64,000 nucleotides of DNA from Modicisalibacter sp033446685 (GTDB lineage: Bacteria; Pseudomonadota; Gammaproteobacteria; Pseudomonadales; Halomonadaceae): NCBI RefSeq assembly GCF_033446685.1, contig NZ_JAWQLY010000005.1, positions 124,001-188,000 on the forward strand. Reading direction: 5' to 3'. Positions 62,363 to 64,000 of this stretch are shown piece by piece. Position 1 is the first letter of the stretch, and every line of letters starts with the position of its first letter. Below the pieces are notes generated by a model, which was given only the letters and a program-made list of their open reading frames with translations, was not told the DNA's origin and ran no database searches. The position numbers and the translations under genes are program-made.

Positions 62363-63073
62363 TTAAGTGGCATTCGCCAACAGCAGCTCGCGAATCTTGC
62401 CGATCGCCCGGGTCGGATTGAGTCCCTTGGGACACACCGCGACGCAGTTCATGATGCCGCGGCAGCGGAACACGCTGAACGGATCCTCGAGCTCGGACAG
62501 CCGCTCGCGGGTCGCGGTGTCACGCGAATCGGCGAGGAAGCGGTAGGCCTGCAGCAGACCCGCCGGGCCGACGAACTTGTCCGGGTTCCACCAGAACGAC
62601 GGGCACGAGGTCGAACAGCAGGCGCACAGAATGCACTCGTAGAGGCCGTCGAGCTTGTCGCGCTCTTCCGGCGACTGCAGGCGTTCGATGGCCGGCGCGG
62701 TATTCTCGTTTTGCAGGTACGGCTGAATACGCTCGTACTGCTTGTAGAAAATCCCCATGTCGACCACCAGGTCGCGGATGACCGGCAGCCCCGGCAGCGG
62801 GCGCAACACCAGCTTGCCGTTCTTGATGACGTCGGAAATCGCCGTGACGCAGGCCAGGCCGTTGGTGCCGTTCATGTTCATCCCGTCGGAGCCGCACACA
62901 CCCTCGCGGCAGCTACGACGATAGGCCATCGAGCTGTCCTGCTGCTTGATGATCTCGAGGACGTTCAGGACCATTAAGTCGCGGCCCTGGGTGTCCACCT
63001 GGAACTCCTGCATGTACGGCGCGGAGTCGGCTTCCGGGTTGTAGCGGTAGACGGATACCTGAAGCATGGACAT
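62363..63073 (-). CDS. sdhB: Succinate dehydrogenase iron-sulfur subunit
   Basis: A 236-residue subunit. The [2Fe-2S] cysteines lie in SCREGVCGSDGMNMNG and further Cys, the [4Fe-4S] site in CILCACCSTSCPSFWWN, and the [3Fe-4S] site with CRGIMNCVAVCPKGLNP. It passes electrons from the SdhA flavin to quinone. ATG at 63073 has GAGGGGG six bases upstream; the TTG at 63088 is not used. Gap to sdhA is 11 bases. Confidence 0.96.
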   Translation of the reverse strand: MSMLQVSVYRYNPEADSAPYMQEFQVDTQGRDLMVLNVLEIIKQQDSSMAYRRSCREGVCGSDGMNMNGTNGLACVTAISDVIKNGKLVLRPLPGLPVIRDLVVDMGIFYKQYERIQPYLQNENTAPAIERLQSPEERDKLDGLYECILCACCSTSCPSFWWNPDKFVGPAGLLQAYRFLADSRDTATRERLSELEDPFSVFRCRGIMNCVAVCPKGLNPTRAIGKIRELLLANAT

Positions 63074-63084
63074 CGTGGTCCCCC

Positions 63085-64000
63085 TCAATAAGTACGGACT
63101 TTCGGCTCGAAGGTATCGAGCGTCTTCGGCTGGAAATTCACATCACGCTTGCCCAGCTTCTTGTCGAGCGGGTGGTAGATGGAATGCTTCAGCCAGTTGA
63201 CGTCGTCCCGGTCCGGGTAGTCGTAACGGGAATGGGCGCCGCGGCTTTCCTTGCGCTCCAGCGCGGAAATGGCGGTGGCTTCGGCCACTTCCAGCAGGTT
63301 ATCGAGCTCCAGGGCTTCGACGCGCGCGGTGTTGAAGGCGTTGGACTTGTCGCCCAGATGCGCGTTGGCGATCCGCTCGCGCAGGTCGGCCAGCTTCTTG
63401 ACCCCTTCCTGCATGTGGTCTTCCTGGCGGAACACGCCGAACGAGGTCTGCATGGTTTCCTGCAATTCGGCACGCAGTGCCGGTATCGCCTCGCCACCGC
63501 TGGTGTCGTTCCAGCGGTTCATGCGTGCCAGCGCGCTGTCGATGTCCGACTGCGTCGCATCCAGGTATTCGACGCCTTCGTTGAGCGCGCTCTCGATGAA
63601 GATACCTGCGGCACGGCCGAACACCACCAGGTCGAGCAAGGAGTTGCCACCCAGGCGGTTGGCGCCGTGCACCGAGACGCAGGCCGCTTCGCCGCAGGCG
63701 AACAGGCCATTGATGATCTGGTCGTTGCCGTCGGCGTCCTGCATCAGCGCCTGACCGTGCACGTTGGTAGGCAGGCCACCCATCATGTAGTGGCAGGTCG
63801 GCACGACCGGAATCGGCTCCTTGGCCGGGTCCACCGAGGCGAAGGTCTTGGCCAGCTCGACGATGCCCGGCAAGCGCTTATGCAGCACCTCCTCGCCCAG
63901 GTGATCGAGCTTGAGCATCACGTGATCGCCGTTCTCGCCGCAACCGCGTCCTTCGAGGATCTCCATGACCATCGAACGGGCGACGACGTCGCGACCCGCC
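63085..64000 (-). CDS. sdhA: Succinate dehydrogenase flavoprotein subunit (C-terminal part)
   Basis: The gene enters from the right edge; the last ~305 residues are visible. Seen: HYMMGGLPTNVHGQ (active-site region), GEAACVSVHGANRLGGNSLLDLVVFGR for FAD binding, and the C-terminal domain with RGAHSRYDYPDRDD and the tail DTFEPKVRTY. The covalent FAD His lies outside the window. It is upstream of sdhB in the sdhCDAB order. Confidence 0.96.
   Translation of the reverse strand, partial: AGRDVVARSMVMEILEGRGCGENGDHVMLKLDHLGEEVLHKRLPGIVELAKTFASVDPAKEPIPVVPTCHYMMGGLPTNVHGQALMQDADGNDQIINGLFACGEAACVSVHGANRLGGNSLLDLVVFGRAAGIFIESALNEGVEYLDATQSDIDSALARMNRWNDTSGGEAIPALRAELQETMQTSFGVFRQEDHMQEGVKKLADLRERIANAHLGDKSNAFNTARVEALELDNLLEVAEATAISALERKESRGAHSRYDYPDRDDVNWLKHSIYHPLDKKLGKRDVNFQPKTLDTFEPKVRTY

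Overview
The window looks like chromosome of a halophilic gammaproteobacterium of the Halomonadaceae (Halomonas-like). This is inferred from the high GC content, the order sdhAB-sucAB-lpd-sucCD, the form of SucA, RNase II and YcjX/YcjF, and the gene mix. No database search was possible. Nearly everything lies on the minus strand. The exceptions are ycjX/ycjF, a universal stress protein, the formate regulator and RNase II.

Layout. 1-4.1 kb: end of ycjX, ycjF, a UspA-type protein, an AI-2E/PerM family membrane protein, a Cof-type HAD phosphatase and a short AraC remnant. 4.2-12.4 kb: a soluble NAD-linked molybdenum formate dehydrogenase operon (fdsGBA-D) with a divergent ModE-like regulator, and an oxalate/formate-family MFS transporter. 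12.9-20.4 kb: an N-acetylglucosamine operon (nagR, nagA, a SIS-type GlcN6P deaminase, an EIIA-HPr-EI fusion and an EIIC-B-B permease), with a strong candidate NagR operator. 20.5-22.5 kb: RNase II.

22.6-53.3 kb is one large surface-polysaccharide locus, read right to left. wza-wzb-wzc (export and length control) start it. Next come a candidate nonulosonate (sialyltransferase-type) transferase, a Wzy-like polymerase and a glycosyltransferase, then the GDP-L-fucose genes gmd-fcl-manC, a GT2 enzyme and a sugar aminotransferase. The CMP-legionaminic acid set of the GDP-linked type follows (legB, legH, legI, legG, ptmE, legF, a ptmA-like SDR). After it come an oxidoreductase/SDR/deacetylase/M28-like block, the initiating polyprenyl-phosphate sugar transferase, a PglK-like ABC flippase, an O-antigen-ligase-like protein and a Tat-exported tailspike-like beta-helix protein. 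Two perfect ops/JUMPstart elements, one before wza and one before legB, indicate RfaH-type antitermination of the locus. Genes at about 46.2-49.4 kb are clearly more AT-rich than the flanks, as is usual for horizontally exchanged serotype-specific genes.

53.9-64 kb: the TCA cycle operon sdhA(partial)-sdhB-sucA-sucB-lpdA-sucC-sucD, ending in a clear terminator.

Best leads: the predicted legionaminic acid plus fucose glycan with its own candidate transferase, the paired ops elements, the PglK-type flippase in a Wza/Wzc system with no Wzx in view, and the secreted tailspike-like protein. I saw no CRISPR array, tRNA, rRNA, insertion sequence or prophage.
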